From Phycisphaerae bacterium (GTDB lineage: Bacteria > Planctomycetota > Phycisphaerae > Sedimentisphaerales > Anaerohalosphaeraceae): a stretch of DNA of 44,259 bases. Of the stretch, positions 8,865-16,903 are shown in pieces. A program made the translations under genes and the position numbers. The stretch spans positions 1 through 44,259 of the forward strand of contig JACZKQ010000049.1 in assembly GCA_014859965.1 (NCBI GenBank). Direction: 5' to 3'. The notes beneath the pieces were generated by a model. It made no database searches. It was given only the letters and a program-made list of their open reading frames with translations, and had not been told where the DNA came from. Every line of letters begins with the position of its first letter. Positions within the stretch are counted from its first letter, which is position 1.

Positions 8865-9203
8865 ATGGCGGAAGCCTCGCGACAATTTGAGCCGAACCAT
8901 GCCCTTGGGGCCATGCAGAAGCCGCGGATCGTACTACTGGATAAAGCCAGGTGGGATTACCTGCAAAGGCGGTACAAGATTACGCCTCGCGAACTGGAGG
9001 TCGCCAAACTGATATGTCGCGGCTGCGGCAATGAGGAGATTGCCGAAACCCTCCGGATCACTATCGGGACCGTAAAGGTCCACGTGCGAAACATTTACAG
9101 AAAGACCTGGGTCGAAAACAAGATCCTGATGCTTCTGCGATTCGTGGAGGATTCCGACACATTTTTTAATGGCTCGATACGGCCCGCCGCCGGCCCGCAC
9201 TAA
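8865..9203 (+). CDS. Small LuxR/GerE-type DNA-binding regulator
   Basis: A 112-residue protein with a single LuxR-type helix-turn-helix (about 42-95: ITPRELEVAKLICRG, NEEIAETLRITIGTVKVHV). It has no receiver or autoinducer domain, so it resembles GerE in organisation. The segment after the recognition helix reads NIYRKTWVENK, where most family members have a leucine instead of the TW pair. It is probably co-transcribed with the TPR gene (8-base gap) and is the last gene before a terminator. A perfect palindrome centred near -42.5 of the next promoter (9399-9416) is the natural candidate target, which would make it an activator of the downstream surface-protein genes. This is inference from position. 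Confidence 0.85.
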   Translation: MAEASRQFEPNHALGAMQKPRIVLLDKARWDYLQRRYKITPRELEVAKLICRGCGNEEIAETLRITIGTVKVHVRNIYRKTWVENKILMLLRFVEDSDTFFNGSIRPAAGPH

Positions 9204-9248
9204 GCGGCTCGGCGGCCAGGCCGCGCATATCTCGAATGTAACACACGT

Positions 9249-9275
9249 CCGTGCCTGTATGGTGCGGATTTTTTT
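9249..9275 (+). terminator. Intrinsic terminator closing the exopolysaccharide operon
   Basis: CCGTGCC (9249-9255), a five-base loop and GGTGCGG (9261-9267) form a seven-pair stem with two central G-U pairs, followed by a run of seven T (9269-9275). It lies 46 bases after the LuxR-type gene's stop. Confidence 0.7.
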
Positions 9276-9398
9276 ATGCGCAGGCGCATACCACTTTAGG
9301 GGTAACGCGGAAGCGGTATACCCTACCATAGTCGGGCAGGTGAGAGCATGTGATCAGGTCCTGAGGGGGGTCACAATGAGGGTGAAAAACTTTGCAAA
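9276..9398. other. Non-coding stretch with several short palindromes
   Basis: No gene is seen between the terminator and the next promoter. It contains TATGCGC-AG-GCGCATA (9275-9290, 7-base arms), a possible stem-loop at 9299-9324 with a CGC-GGAA-GCG tip and outer GGG/CCC pairing, the palindrome GGTATACC (9315-9322) and a GTGA...TCAC fold near 9349-9374. These may be protein-binding sites or a small structured RNA. No known riboswitch consensus was recognised. Confidence 0.35.
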
Positions 9399-9443
9399 AT
9401 AGGTAATCTTACCTATAGACAGCCCGTCCGATAAAGCTATACT
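9399..9443 (+). promoter_or_regulatory. Promoter with LuxR-box-like palindrome at about -42.5
   Basis: ATAGGTAA-TC-TTACCTAT (9399-9416) is a perfect inverted repeat with 8-base arms. It abuts a -35-like TAGACA (9416-9421), a 16-base spacer and a -10 TATACT (9438-9443). With a start near 9450, the palindrome centre is at about -42.5, the position from which LuxR-type activators usually work. The likely target genes are the membrane protein at 9592 and possibly the two PEP-CTERM genes after it. Confidence 0.6.
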
Positions 9444-9591
9444 TAGAGCATTGTTATCGGTGAATTTGCGTGTTTGGTCCCAGTGGAGGGGGGATTTCCC
9501 CTTTGCCTTTTGGACAGACGGCTTGTGGTCTGTCGGGATACGGGCACGCTGAGTCGAGAGTTTTGAAAAGCATTTTTCCGGAGCGGGACCA

Positions 9592-10377
9592 GTGCGAATT
9601 GGGGCGGCGAGAAAACGCTTTTGCGTGGCGGTGGTGCTTTGTGCCGCCGCGTGTGCCTGCGCTGTGCAGACGGCCGAGACCGTCGGCAGGGGCGCAGCAT
9701 CTGCTGCGCCTGCATTCCCGCAGGACGCCTCCGCGTTTGATCCCGCCTTATGTGTAACGGCCGCCTTCGGCGACGCATCCGAAGCCCGTCTTGCCGACAT
9801 CGGAAGGCAGGTGCTCGACCCGGCCGGTTGCACCCACCCCTTCAGCGATGCGGCAAGTGCGCAGACGCTGACGCTCCCCGCCGTTCCCGCGGCGATTGCG
9901 CTGACGCTGTTCGGTTTCTTCTGTGTATCGCTCGCCCGCGACCGCCGGGCATGGCTGGCGCTCGCCGCCGGCCTGATCTGGCTCGGCCAGGCGGGCATGC
10001 ACACCCTGCCGCAACTCGCCCAAAGGCTCTGTGCCCGCACATCGCGGCAGACCACGCAAAATCAATGCCTCTCCTTATCACTTATCACCGGGCCGCAGCC
10101 GACAGGCCGCGACGAACAAACCAGCTACGCAGGCCTCCTGCACAAACTGGCGGCAATCCCCGACCACGCGAGCACATTCACTTCGAGTATGAACGCCAAA
10201 GCAAGCCGGCGGGATCTCGCGACGGATGGGCGCAGCTTGGCGTCTGCAATTATCGCCAGTCCCTGGCAGGATATGGCAAACGAGTGCCCGGCCGGCGCAG
10301 CCGGGCACTTAGTACGTTTTTCACCAGCGTTCACATTCCAAAATCTCGCCAGAGGCCCTCCCGCACGTTCCCTGTAA
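9592..10377 (+). CDS. Unrecognised exported/membrane protein before the PEP-CTERM pair
   Basis: I do not recognise this family with confidence. The GTG start follows GGAG at good spacing. Residues 1-22 form a signal-peptide-like segment (KRFCVAVVLCAAACACA). After a cysteine-containing middle, residues about 98-135 hold a conspicuous block, LPAVPAAIALTLFGFFCVSL, then ARDRRAW and a second hydrophobic stretch LALAAGLIWLGQAG. A P-x-P-hydrophobic-arginine layout resembles a sorting tail, but it is internal and about 125 residues follow. A strong hairpin with T-run (10283-10321) lies inside the last 30 codons, which is odd for a coding region and leaves the true 3' end uncertain. The position behind a putative LuxR-controlled promoter and before two PEP-CTERM genes suggests a role in the same surface system. 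Confidence 0.55.
   Translation: MRIGAARKRFCVAVVLCAAACACAVQTAETVGRGAASAAPAFPQDASAFDPALCVTAAFGDASEARLADIGRQVLDPAGCTHPFSDAASAQTLTLPAVPAAIALTLFGFFCVSLARDRRAWLALAAGLIWLGQAGMHTLPQLAQRLCARTSRQTTQNQCLSLSLITGPQPTGRDEQTSYAGLLHKLAAIPDHASTFTSSMNAKASRRDLATDGRSLASAIIASPWQDMANECPAGAAGHLVRFSPAFTFQNLARGPPARSL
10283..10321 (+). terminator. Hairpin with T-run inside the 3' end of the preceding gene
   Basis: AGTGCCCGGC (10283-10292), a seven-base loop and AGTGCCCGGC's exact complement (10300-10309) form a perfect 10-pair stem. Five T follow at 10317-10321, after a short gap. It looks like an intrinsic terminator or attenuator, yet lies within the open frame that ends at 10377. Confidence 0.5.
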
Positions 10378-10474
10378 ATTCAAAAAACACGCACAAAGAG
10401 TGAACTCGCGAGACACTCTTGTGTGCAGAGAATACAAAGTCAAAAGCAAAAACCTAATTACAAGGAAGATTCAA

Positions 10475-11083
10475 ATGACTAAACTAAAATCAATAGTTGT
10501 ATTGTTCGCCCTAGTGGCCGTCCCATGTTTGGCGGCGCCCACCTTCACGCCTTCTGTGGCTGAACTGTCAAGCTTTGGAATAATAGTTCCGCTGACAACT
10601 GCTACGTACGTGGACGTGCTTACCGTAGATACTGCGGTCAGCAGTTATACTGATGGCACGACTCCGCTGAGGGGTCAGGTTGGCTACACGTTGAATGGCG
10701 TCCGAAATGACGGCGTTGTTGCCTTGGGAGCTACGGTTGATTTGCTCACGAATAGCCCTACTGATGTTGGCTTGGTTGTCATAAACGACAATAACCAAAA
10801 TTGGGGTTATGCACTGTATGCGTCTGACGGTACGATCAGCGTACAATCTGCCTGGGTTTCCCTTGCGGCGCAAGGTGGATCAGGTTCTTTGACGCTCGAT
10901 ATTACGGGTCTGACAGCAACTGGAAGCGACATCGTTGCTCTGCTGATACGAAATGAAGTAGCAGACAATCAGGCAGACACTTTCCACACTTCCGTTTCGC
11001 CGATTCCCGCTCCGGGTGCGTTGCTGCTTGGTTCGATGGGCGTTGGCCTTGTCGGCTGGCTTCGCAGACGCAGAACACTTTAA
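10475..11083 (+). CDS. PEP-CTERM-type surface protein (PAPGA variant), first of pair
   Basis: A 202-residue secreted protein: signal peptide 1-20 (KLKSIVVLFALVAVPCLA), a beta-rich unknown domain, then the sorting tail IPAPGALLLGSMGVGLVGWL followed by RRRRTL. Such tails are cut by an exosortase after export, leaving the protein at the surface or in the exopolymer; no exosortase gene lies in this window. I chose ATG 10475 because AAGGAAG lies seven bases upstream; an in-frame GTG at 10400 has no such site. The gene is visibly less GC-rich than its neighbours. The final 27 residues almost match those of the next gene, although the mature domains do not look alike. Confidence 0.85.
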   Translation: MTKLKSIVVLFALVAVPCLAAPTFTPSVAELSSFGIIVPLTTATYVDVLTVDTAVSSYTDGTTPLRGQVGYTLNGVRNDGVVALGATVDLLTNSPTDVGLVVINDNNQNWGYALYASDGTISVQSAWVSLAAQGGSGSLTLDITGLTATGSDIVALLIRNEVADNQADTFHTSVSPIPAPGALLLGSMGVGLVGWLRRRRTL

Positions 11084-11100
11084 AAGTTGAATTCTCCTTG

Positions 11101-11127
11101 ACCCGCGGGGCTTTACGCCCTGCGGGG
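11101..11127 (+). promoter_or_regulatory. Hairpin between the two PEP-CTERM genes
   Basis: CCCGCGGGGC (11102-11111), loop TTTAC and GCCCTGCGGG form a ten-pair stem with one G-U pair. It is followed by a purine/A-rich stretch, not by T residues. It is therefore more likely an mRNA-stabilising or processing hairpin than a terminator, and it suggests the two genes share a transcript. Confidence 0.4.
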
Positions 11128-11162
11128 CAGAGGGGAGAAAAAAAAGAAAAAAGGGGAAAATA

Positions 11163-11825
11163 ATGAATAAAACGATAGGGATATCACTAATAGCTCTGGC
11201 GTTTTGCGCCCTGACAACCGGCTCGGTACAGGCCAACGTAACTTACGGTTTCGAATGTATCAGCAACAACAAGGCTGCCGATGCGGCTATCGGAGAGGCT
11301 CAGTTATTTGTCGACGTCAGTGATTATGGAAGCGGGCAGGTTCTCTTCACGTTTAGGAATACCGGCCCATCGGCTTCGTCTATAACCGCTGTTTATTTCG
11401 ATGACGGCACATTATTGGGTATAGCGTCAATCATCAATGGTTCCGGAGTTAAATTTAGCCAAGGTGCGACGCCGGGAAACTTAACGGGTGGCAATGCAAT
11501 TGGCTTCAATACGACCGCAGGATTCTTGGCGGACTCTGACTCTCCGGTGCAGCCAAATGGTGTCAATCCCGAGGAGCAATTGGGCATTGTTTTTAATCTT
11601 GTTGCGGACCAGAAGTATAGCGATGTCTTGTCTGCCTTGGAACTCGGCCTTGCTCAAGGGGGTGTCGATGGCAGTCTGAGAATCGGCATTCGTGTTCAGG
11701 GTTTTGATGGCGGCGGCAGCGAGTCGTTTGTGAACGGCCCGTCTATTCCGGCCCCGGGTGCGTTGTTGCTTGGTAGTATCGGCGTCAGTGTCGTTGGCTG
11801 GCTTCGCAGACGCAGGACGCTGTAA
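11163..11825 (+). CDS. PEP-CTERM-type surface protein (PAPGA variant), second of pair
   Basis: A 220-residue secreted protein with a signal peptide (1-24, GISLIALAFCALTTGSVQA) and a beta-rich domain (about 25-190) of the type often found in PEP-CTERM proteins, including the segment VYFDDGTLLGIASI. The tail is IPAPGALLLGSIGVSVVGWL plus RRRRTL. Function of the mature domain is unknown; surface or matrix location is inferred from the tail. The start has GGGG four to eight bases upstream. The tail DNA is strikingly similar to that of the preceding gene, including the same GGCTGGCTTCGCAGACGCAG stretch, which points to copying of the tail module. A good terminator follows 35 bases after the stop. 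Confidence 0.87.
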   Translation: MNKTIGISLIALAFCALTTGSVQANVTYGFECISNNKAADAAIGEAQLFVDVSDYGSGQVLFTFRNTGPSASSITAVYFDDGTLLGIASIINGSGVKFSQGATPGNLTGGNAIGFNTTAGFLADSDSPVQPNGVNPEEQLGIVFNLVADQKYSDVLSALELGLAQGGVDGSLRIGIRVQGFDGGGSESFVNGPSIPAPGALLLGSIGVSVVGWLRRRRTL

Positions 11826-11860
11826 CACAGCGAGTGAGTTTAACACAGAGTAACGAAACG

Positions 11861-11896
11861 GGCCGGAGGGGAGATTGACCTCCGGCCTTTCTTTTC
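11861..11896 (+). terminator. Intrinsic terminator after the PEP-CTERM pair
   Basis: GGCCGGAGG (11861-11869) and CCTCCGGCC (11879-11887) form a perfect nine-pair stem with a nine-base loop, followed by TTTCTTTTC (11888-11896). Confidence 0.85.
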
Positions 11897-11979
11897 TATC
11901 AGGTGGCTGCGGCAGGGCCTCAAGGATGGGAGGCACTGCCTGAGATATGCTTCGATGAGGTTAAGTCCGTACGCAGGGG

Positions 11980-12235
11980 GATGAAAGGAATGGGGCTGTC
12001 CGACTTCCCATTTCGTGCATCACTGCCTTGCTCCCATCGGATTCACAGTGCGGGCCCTACGGCCATCTTGATGTAAGGCCGAACATGGGACCTCCCAGTT
12101 CCTGCGCGAAGAGTTTCCATACGTGCACGGGGTCTTCGACCGCGCGGAGCCCAGACGTGCCTTGCGATGGGGGCAAGTCCAGTGTTGCCTTCCGTCATAT
12201 GCGACTGCGTCGGCACACTGTTGCACTGTTTCAAA
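11980..12235 (-). mobile_element. Remnant resembling the 5' part of a group II intron
   Basis: The gap between the terminator and the efflux operon has no intact gene. Read on the minus strand, it resembles the leader of bacterial group II introns. Recognised pieces are CACGTATGGAAACTC with CGCGCAGGAACTGGGAGGTC (about 12125-12085), and farther on ATGCACGAAATGGGAAGTCGG (about 12023-12003), like the start of intron reverse transcriptases (M-H-x-KSD-like). The reverse transcriptase body, domain V and 3' end are absent, so it is a truncated relic. Recognition is from memory of such elements, not alignment. The exact ends are guesses. Confidence 0.45.
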
Positions 12236-12277
12236 ACAAGGGAGCGCCGTTGGCGGGGCGTTGCGTCTTCTTGTCTT

Positions 12278-13726
12278 TCAATCGCCTGCCTTCAAAGAGA
12301 CCTCGGATAACTTGACATCCTCTGCGCCGCCGCCAAGGACGGCGTATACTCTTACCTCGTTGGCAAGTCTGGCCAGGTGGAGGAAAATGAGCCCTTGCTG
12401 CGCGCCATAAAGCGACCGCTGTGCGTCGAGGACGCTCAGATAACTGTCAATTCCGTTTGTGTAACGTTTCAGTGAGAGATCATAAATCGTCTGCGCGGAA
12501 TTGACGACGGACTGTTGCGCGGCCACTTGCTGATCGACCGTGCCTCGCACCGCGAGCACATCGGCTACTTCCCTGAAAGCTGTTTGGATGGCCTTCTCAT
12601 ACTGTGCCAGCGCGATATCCTGGACGGCTTTGCTGACTCTGTGTGCAGCCCACGTGCGGGAGTCGAAGATGGGCACGGTTATCAGGGGTGTGAAGCTCCA
12701 TGTGCCCGAACCGGCGGCAAACAGGCCGGACAGGTCATCGCTTGCGGTTCCCAAGACGGTGGTCAACCCGATGCGTGGGAAAAAGGCGGCCCGGACGGCC
12801 CCCATAAAAGCGTAGGCCCCTTCGAGCTGGTGCTCGGCGGCCATAATATCCGGCCGCCTGAGAAGCACTTCGGAAGGTAAGCCCGGGAAAACATCCCTCA
12901 GGAGAGTAACGCTCGCCAGATCCGTCGGCAGGAGATCTTCCTGCACCGGCGAACCCGCCAGAAGGTTCAATGCGTTGTGGCCCTGGGCTGCCCGTTGCGT
13001 GAAACGTGCAACATCTCCGCGGGCGGTATCCACCTGGGTTTGCGCCCGGCGCCGATCCATTTCATTTGCAACTTGAAGCTCGTATTGCCGCAGAACCAGG
13101 TTATAGACGCCTTGCTGCGTCTCAAGAGTGGAGCGAGCCAGATTGAGGCTGCCCCGGTCGGCGGCGATGGTCAGGTAAACCCTGGCGACCTCCGACACAA
13201 GAGCGATCTGTGCGCTGCGGCGGGCCTGCTCTGTCGCCATATATTCCTGCAGCGCCTGTTCCTGCAGATTGCGGATGCGGCCGAAGAAATCAATCTCCCA
13301 CGACACTATTCCCAGATTCACATCGTACAGCTCCGTCGTTCTTGACTGTCCGGAAGGCACAAAATCGGCCGAGTCCCGATGTTTGCTTGCCGAACCCGCA
13401 GCGTAAACCGTCGGCAACATCTCTGCACGCTGAATGCCATAGAGCGCTCTCGCCTTTTCCACGTTCAGCGCGGCAAGCCGCAGGTCGCGGTTATTATGAA
13501 GGGCGGTCTCGATAATCTGTTGAAGTTTGGGGTCGGTGAAGAACTCCTGCCACCTCAGATCCGCGGCGGCCGGGGCATCGTCCGGGGATCGGGCGTCCCT
13601 GTATGCCGAACCTGTCGGCCAGTCGGCGGGGACCGGCGCTTCCGGCCGCGTATATTGCGGGGCCATATTACACCCGCCCCCAAAAAAGGCTATGGCAGCC
13701 AACGTGCAACAAACCTGTCTATTCAT
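12278..13726 (-). CDS. Outer-membrane factor lipoprotein of RND efflux pump (NodT/OprM family)
   Basis: The outer-membrane channel of a tripartite efflux pump. The 482-residue protein starts with a lipoprotein signal whose lipobox ends in GGGC at Cys19. The repeated long-helix/beta structure of the TolC/OprM family follows: PVPADWPTG near the N-terminus, the helical segments LRLAALNVEKARALYGIQRAEMLP, and the second-half copy SEVLLRRPDIMAAEHQLEGA and NSAQTIYDLSLKRYTNGIDS. Length is normal for the family. It is the last gene of the tetR-MFP-RND-OMF operon, 34 bases after the RND gene. Substrates cannot be read from the sequence. Confidence 0.93.
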   Translation of the reverse strand: MNRQVCCTLAAIAFFGGGCNMAPQYTRPEAPVPADWPTGSAYRDARSPDDAPAAADLRWQEFFTDPKLQQIIETALHNNRDLRLAALNVEKARALYGIQRAEMLPTVYAAGSASKHRDSADFVPSGQSRTTELYDVNLGIVSWEIDFFGRIRNLQEQALQEYMATEQARRSAQIALVSEVARVYLTIAADRGSLNLARSTLETQQGVYNLVLRQYELQVANEMDRRRAQTQVDTARGDVARFTQRAAQGHNALNLLAGSPVQEDLLPTDLASVTLLRDVFPGLPSEVLLRRPDIMAAEHQLEGAYAFMGAVRAAFFPRIGLTTVLGTASDDLSGLFAAGSGTWSFTPLITVPIFDSRTWAAHRVSKAVQDIALAQYEKAIQTAFREVADVLAVRGTVDQQVAAQQSVVNSAQTIYDLSLKRYTNGIDSYLSVLDAQRSLYGAQQGLIFLHLARLANEVRVYAVLGGGAEDVKLSEVSLKAGD

Positions 13727-13760
13727 ATTGCGAGTTCCTGAAGGATTTCATCAACCCAGT

Positions 13761-16700
13761 TTAAGCTCGTTTCCATTTGCCAAAGGTCTGCTCGATCAGC
13801 ACATAGAACAGCGGCGCAAAGAGGACCACCAGGACGGTGCCGGTGACCATGCCGCCCAATACCGCCGTGCCGATGGCTTTCATCGCGCCTGCACCGGCGC
13901 CCGTGCTGAAGGCCAAAGGCAGCACAGACAAGCCGGTCGTCATCGACGTCATGAGAATCGGCCGCAGCCGCAGTTTGACCGCGTCGAGCGCCGCGTCGAT
14001 CAAGCGGCCACCCCGCGCCACGCCGGCCATGGCGAACTGCACGATCAGAATGGCGTTCTTGGTGGCCAGCCCAAGAGTGTTCAGCAACCCGATCTGGAAA
14101 TAGACGTCGCTCGGCAATTCGCGCAGCGACGAAGCGGCAAACGCGCCGATGACCCCCAGCGGCAGGATCAGCAGGACCGCAATGGGAATGTCCCACTTGC
14201 CGTACAGAGCCGCCAGAAACAGAAACGCGACCAGAATGGAAAAACCGTACAGCATGCCCGTCTGAGATGAGGCCTGACGCTCCTGGTAGGAAAGCCCGGT
14301 CCAATCGTAACCGATGCCCTGCGGCAGCTTCGGGACGATCTCTTCCATGACCCGCATGGCCTCGCCGGAACTCCTGCCGGGCGCCGCCTGGCCCCAGATG
14401 TTCATGGATGGAAAACCATTGAATCGTTCCAACTGCGGAGGGCCGCTTGTCCAGTGGCCGGATGCAAACGAGGCAAAGGGCACCATCTTGCCGGCCCTGT
14501 TGCGAACGTACAGCCTCTGCAGGTCCTGCGGCAGCATTCGGTAGGGAGCATCCGCCTGAACGAAGACGCGTTTGACGCGGCCGCCCTGGATGAAGTCATT
14601 GACGTAGGCCCCGCCAAAGGCTGCCGAAATGGTGTTGTGAATGGAATTGATGGGCAGGCCCTGGGCACCTGCCTTCTCCCAGTCAATATCCACGCGGTAT
14701 TCGGGCACGTCCTCCATGCCGTTGGGTCGGACACTCACCAGCCGCGGGTCCTGGGCCGCCATGCCGAGGAGTTGGTTGCGTGCCTGCATCAGGGCGTGGT
14801 GGCCGAGGCCGCCGCGATCCACCAACTGGAAGTCGAACCCCAGTGCGTTGCCCAGTTCGACCACGGCAGGGGGGGGGAAGGCGAACACAAGGGCATTTCG
14901 CATGGTGGAGAACCTCCCCATAGCGCGGCCTGCAACGGCCTCTACCCGCAGATCCGGCCGCTTGCGCAGCTTCCAGTCCTTCAATTTAACGAATACCATG
15001 CCGTTATTCTGTCCCCTGCCGGAAAAGCCTACGCCGGCAATTGCCATGCAGGATTCCACCGCCTCGGCCTCGTCCTCCAGAAAATAACGCTGGACTTCAT
15101 CGGCTACCGCCTGGGTCTGCTCCAGAGTGGCTCCGGTAGGCATCGCGATCTGGGAGAACAGAATGCCCTGATCTTCGTCGGGGAGGTAGCTGGTCGGCAT
15201 TCGCATGAAGAGAAATCCCAAGCCGGCGACGATCAGGATGTACACGGCGACGTAACGGAGTTTTCGCGCCAGGGCGTGGCCGACCAACGCCACAAAACCG
15301 TCGCGGAACCGGTAGAACCCGCGGTCGAACCACAGGAAAAACGGGCGCAGGAACCAAACCGCGCCTTCGGCGGCCTCGTGTCCCTTGACGACCGGCTTGA
15401 GGATCGACGCGCACAGCACCGGCGTCAGGACTAAAGCTACCGCTACCGACAGCAGCATGGACGTGACGATGGTCACGGAAAACTGCCGGTAGATGATGCC
15501 CGTGGAGCCGCTGAAGAATGCCATAGGGCCAAACAAGGCCGCAAGCACCAGGAAGAAGCCGATCAAGGCGCTGGTGACCTGCCCCATGGATTTGGCGGTG
15601 GCGTCCCGGGGCGACAGTCCCTCTTCGCTCATGAGCCGTTCCACGTTCTCAACCACCACGATCGTATCGTCCACGAGAAGCCCGATCGCGATCACCATGG
15701 CGAACATGGTCAACATATTAATGGAAAACCCGAATGCGCCCAGCGCGGCACAGGTGCCCAAAAGCACCACCGGCACCGAAATGGTGGGAATCAGCGTGGC
15801 GCGAATGTTGCCCATGAACAGCCACATGACCAGAAAAACCAGCACGATTGCCATCAGCAGGGCCTTGACCGCTTCGCCAATGGCTACCTTGACAAACGGG
15901 GTGGTGTCGAAAGGATAAACGATTTTCATGCCCGGCGGAAAATAGTTGCCCATCTCGTCGAGTCTCGCCTTAACGGCATTGGCAGTTTTCAGTGCGTTGG
16001 CGCCGGGCGCCTGGCGAATCGCCAGAGCAGCGGACGGCTTGCCGTTATGGCGGACATTCACATCGTAAAACTCCGTCCCCAGTTCGGTCCGTCCCACGTC
16101 GCTTACGCGCACGACGGAGCCGTCCGGATTGGTTCGCAGGGGAATGGCCGCGAATTCGTCGGGCGTCTGCAGCAGGTTCTGCACAACAATGGAGGCGTTC
16201 AGACGCTGGCCTTCCACGGCCGGAATGCCGCCGAACTGACCCGCGGAGACCTCCACGTTGTAGGCCCGCAACGCCACGATCACATCTTCCACGGTCAGGT
16301 GATAATCCGCCAGCTTATCGGGGTTCAGCCAGGTGCGCATGGCGTATTGCGAGCCGAAGTTCTCGACCTCGCCTACTCCCGGCACGCGAGCGAGCACCTT
16401 TTCCAAACTCGACTGCGCATAGTCCTGCAAGTCGTGACCGTCCATGCTCCCGTCTTCGGAGACAAGCCCCACGATAAGCAGATAGTTCCGCGTCGATTTG
16501 CTGACCGTGACGCCCGACCGCTGAACCACCTCCGGCAGGCTGGCCATGGCGAGCTGAAGCTTGTTTTGAACCTTGGCCCAGGCCAGATCGGCATCGGTGC
16601 CCGGTTTAAAGGTCAATTCGATCCGCGAGGCGCCCGCCGAATCGCTGATACCGGACAAATAGAGCATGTCTTCGAAGCCCGTCATCTTCTGCTCGATGAT

Positions 16701-16892
16701 CTGGGTTACACTGTTCTCCACCGTTTGCGCCGAGGCCCCCGGATAGAAGGACTCGATGGCGATGGACGGCGGGGCTATGGGCGGGTACTGGGCGATGGGC
16801 AGGTTGTAAATGGCCAACCCGCCCAGCAGCATGATAAAAATAGCGACGACCCAGGCAAAAACCGGACGGTCAAGAAAGAATCTCGATAACAT
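13761..16892 (-). CDS. RND efflux transporter, HAE1 family (AcrB/MexB-like)
   Basis: The inner-membrane proton-driven pump of the tripartite system. At 1043 residues it has full AcrB length. It begins with the typical FFLDRPVFAWVVAIFIMLLG helix and carries the paired aspartates of the proton relay in GLLVDDTIVVVENVER (about 403-418). Two large periplasmic loops and twelve membrane helices are evident, including the SVPVVLLGTCAALGAFGFSI and LPLGVIGAFAASSLRELP regions. It lies between the fusion-protein gene (11-base gap) and the outer-membrane factor gene, all apparently one transcript under the TetR-family gene. Multidrug export is the common role in this family; the actual substrate is not known. 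Confidence 0.96.
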   Translation of the reverse strand: MLSRFFLDRPVFAWVVAIFIMLLGGLAIYNLPIAQYPPIAPPSIAIESFYPGASAQTVENSVTQIIEQKMTGFEDMLYLSGISDSAGASRIELTFKPGTDADLAWAKVQNKLQLAMASLPEVVQRSGVTVSKSTRNYLLIVGLVSEDGSMDGHDLQDYAQSSLEKVLARVPGVGEVENFGSQYAMRTWLNPDKLADYHLTVEDVIVALRAYNVEVSAGQFGGIPAVEGQRLNASIVVQNLLQTPDEFAAIPLRTNPDGSVVRVSDVGRTELGTEFYDVNVRHNGKPSAALAIRQAPGANALKTANAVKARLDEMGNYFPPGMKIVYPFDTTPFVKVAIGEAVKALLMAIVLVFLVMWLFMGNIRATLIPTISVPVVLLGTCAALGAFGFSINMLTMFAMVIAIGLLVDDTIVVVENVERLMSEEGLSPRDATAKSMGQVTSALIGFFLVLAALFGPMAFFSGSTGIIYRQFSVTIVTSMLLSVAVALVLTPVLCASILKPVVKGHEAAEGAVWFLRPFFLWFDRGFYRFRDGFVALVGHALARKLRYVAVYILIVAGLGFLFMRMPTSYLPDEDQGILFSQIAMPTGATLEQTQAVADEVQRYFLEDEAEAVESCMAIAGVGFSGRGQNNGMVFVKLKDWKLRKRPDLRVEAVAGRAMGRFSTMRNALVFAFPPPAVVELGNALGFDFQLVDRGGLGHHALMQARNQLLGMAAQDPRLVSVRPNGMEDVPEYRVDIDWEKAGAQGLPINSIHNTISAAFGGAYVNDFIQGGRVKRVFVQADAPYRMLPQDLQRLYVRNRAGKMVPFASFASGHWTSGPPQLERFNGFPSMNIWGQAAPGRSSGEAMRVMEEIVPKLPQGIGYDWTGLSYQERQASSQTGMLYGFSILVAFLFLAALYGKWDIPIAVLLILPLGVIGAFAASSLRELPSDVYFQIGLLNTLGLATKNAILIVQFAMAGVARGGRLIDAALDAVKLRLRPILMTSMTTGLSVLPLAFSTGAGAGAMKAIGTAVLGGMVTGTVLVVLFAPLFYVLIEQTFGKWKRA

Positions 16893-16903
16893 GGGCGCCT
16901 TCT

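Noticed and set aside
9204..9240. GCGGCCAGGCCGC palindrome after the LuxR-type gene as terminator
   Set aside because: No T-run follows; the better terminator is at 9249-9275.
12240..12265. Possible terminator after the efflux operon
   Set aside because: The CGCC/GGCG stem is only about four pairs and the T-run on the minus strand is interrupted.
14454..15434. 326-codon plus-strand frame opposite the RND transporter
   Set aside because: The opposite strand encodes conserved RND sequence throughout; this frame has no recognisable domain.
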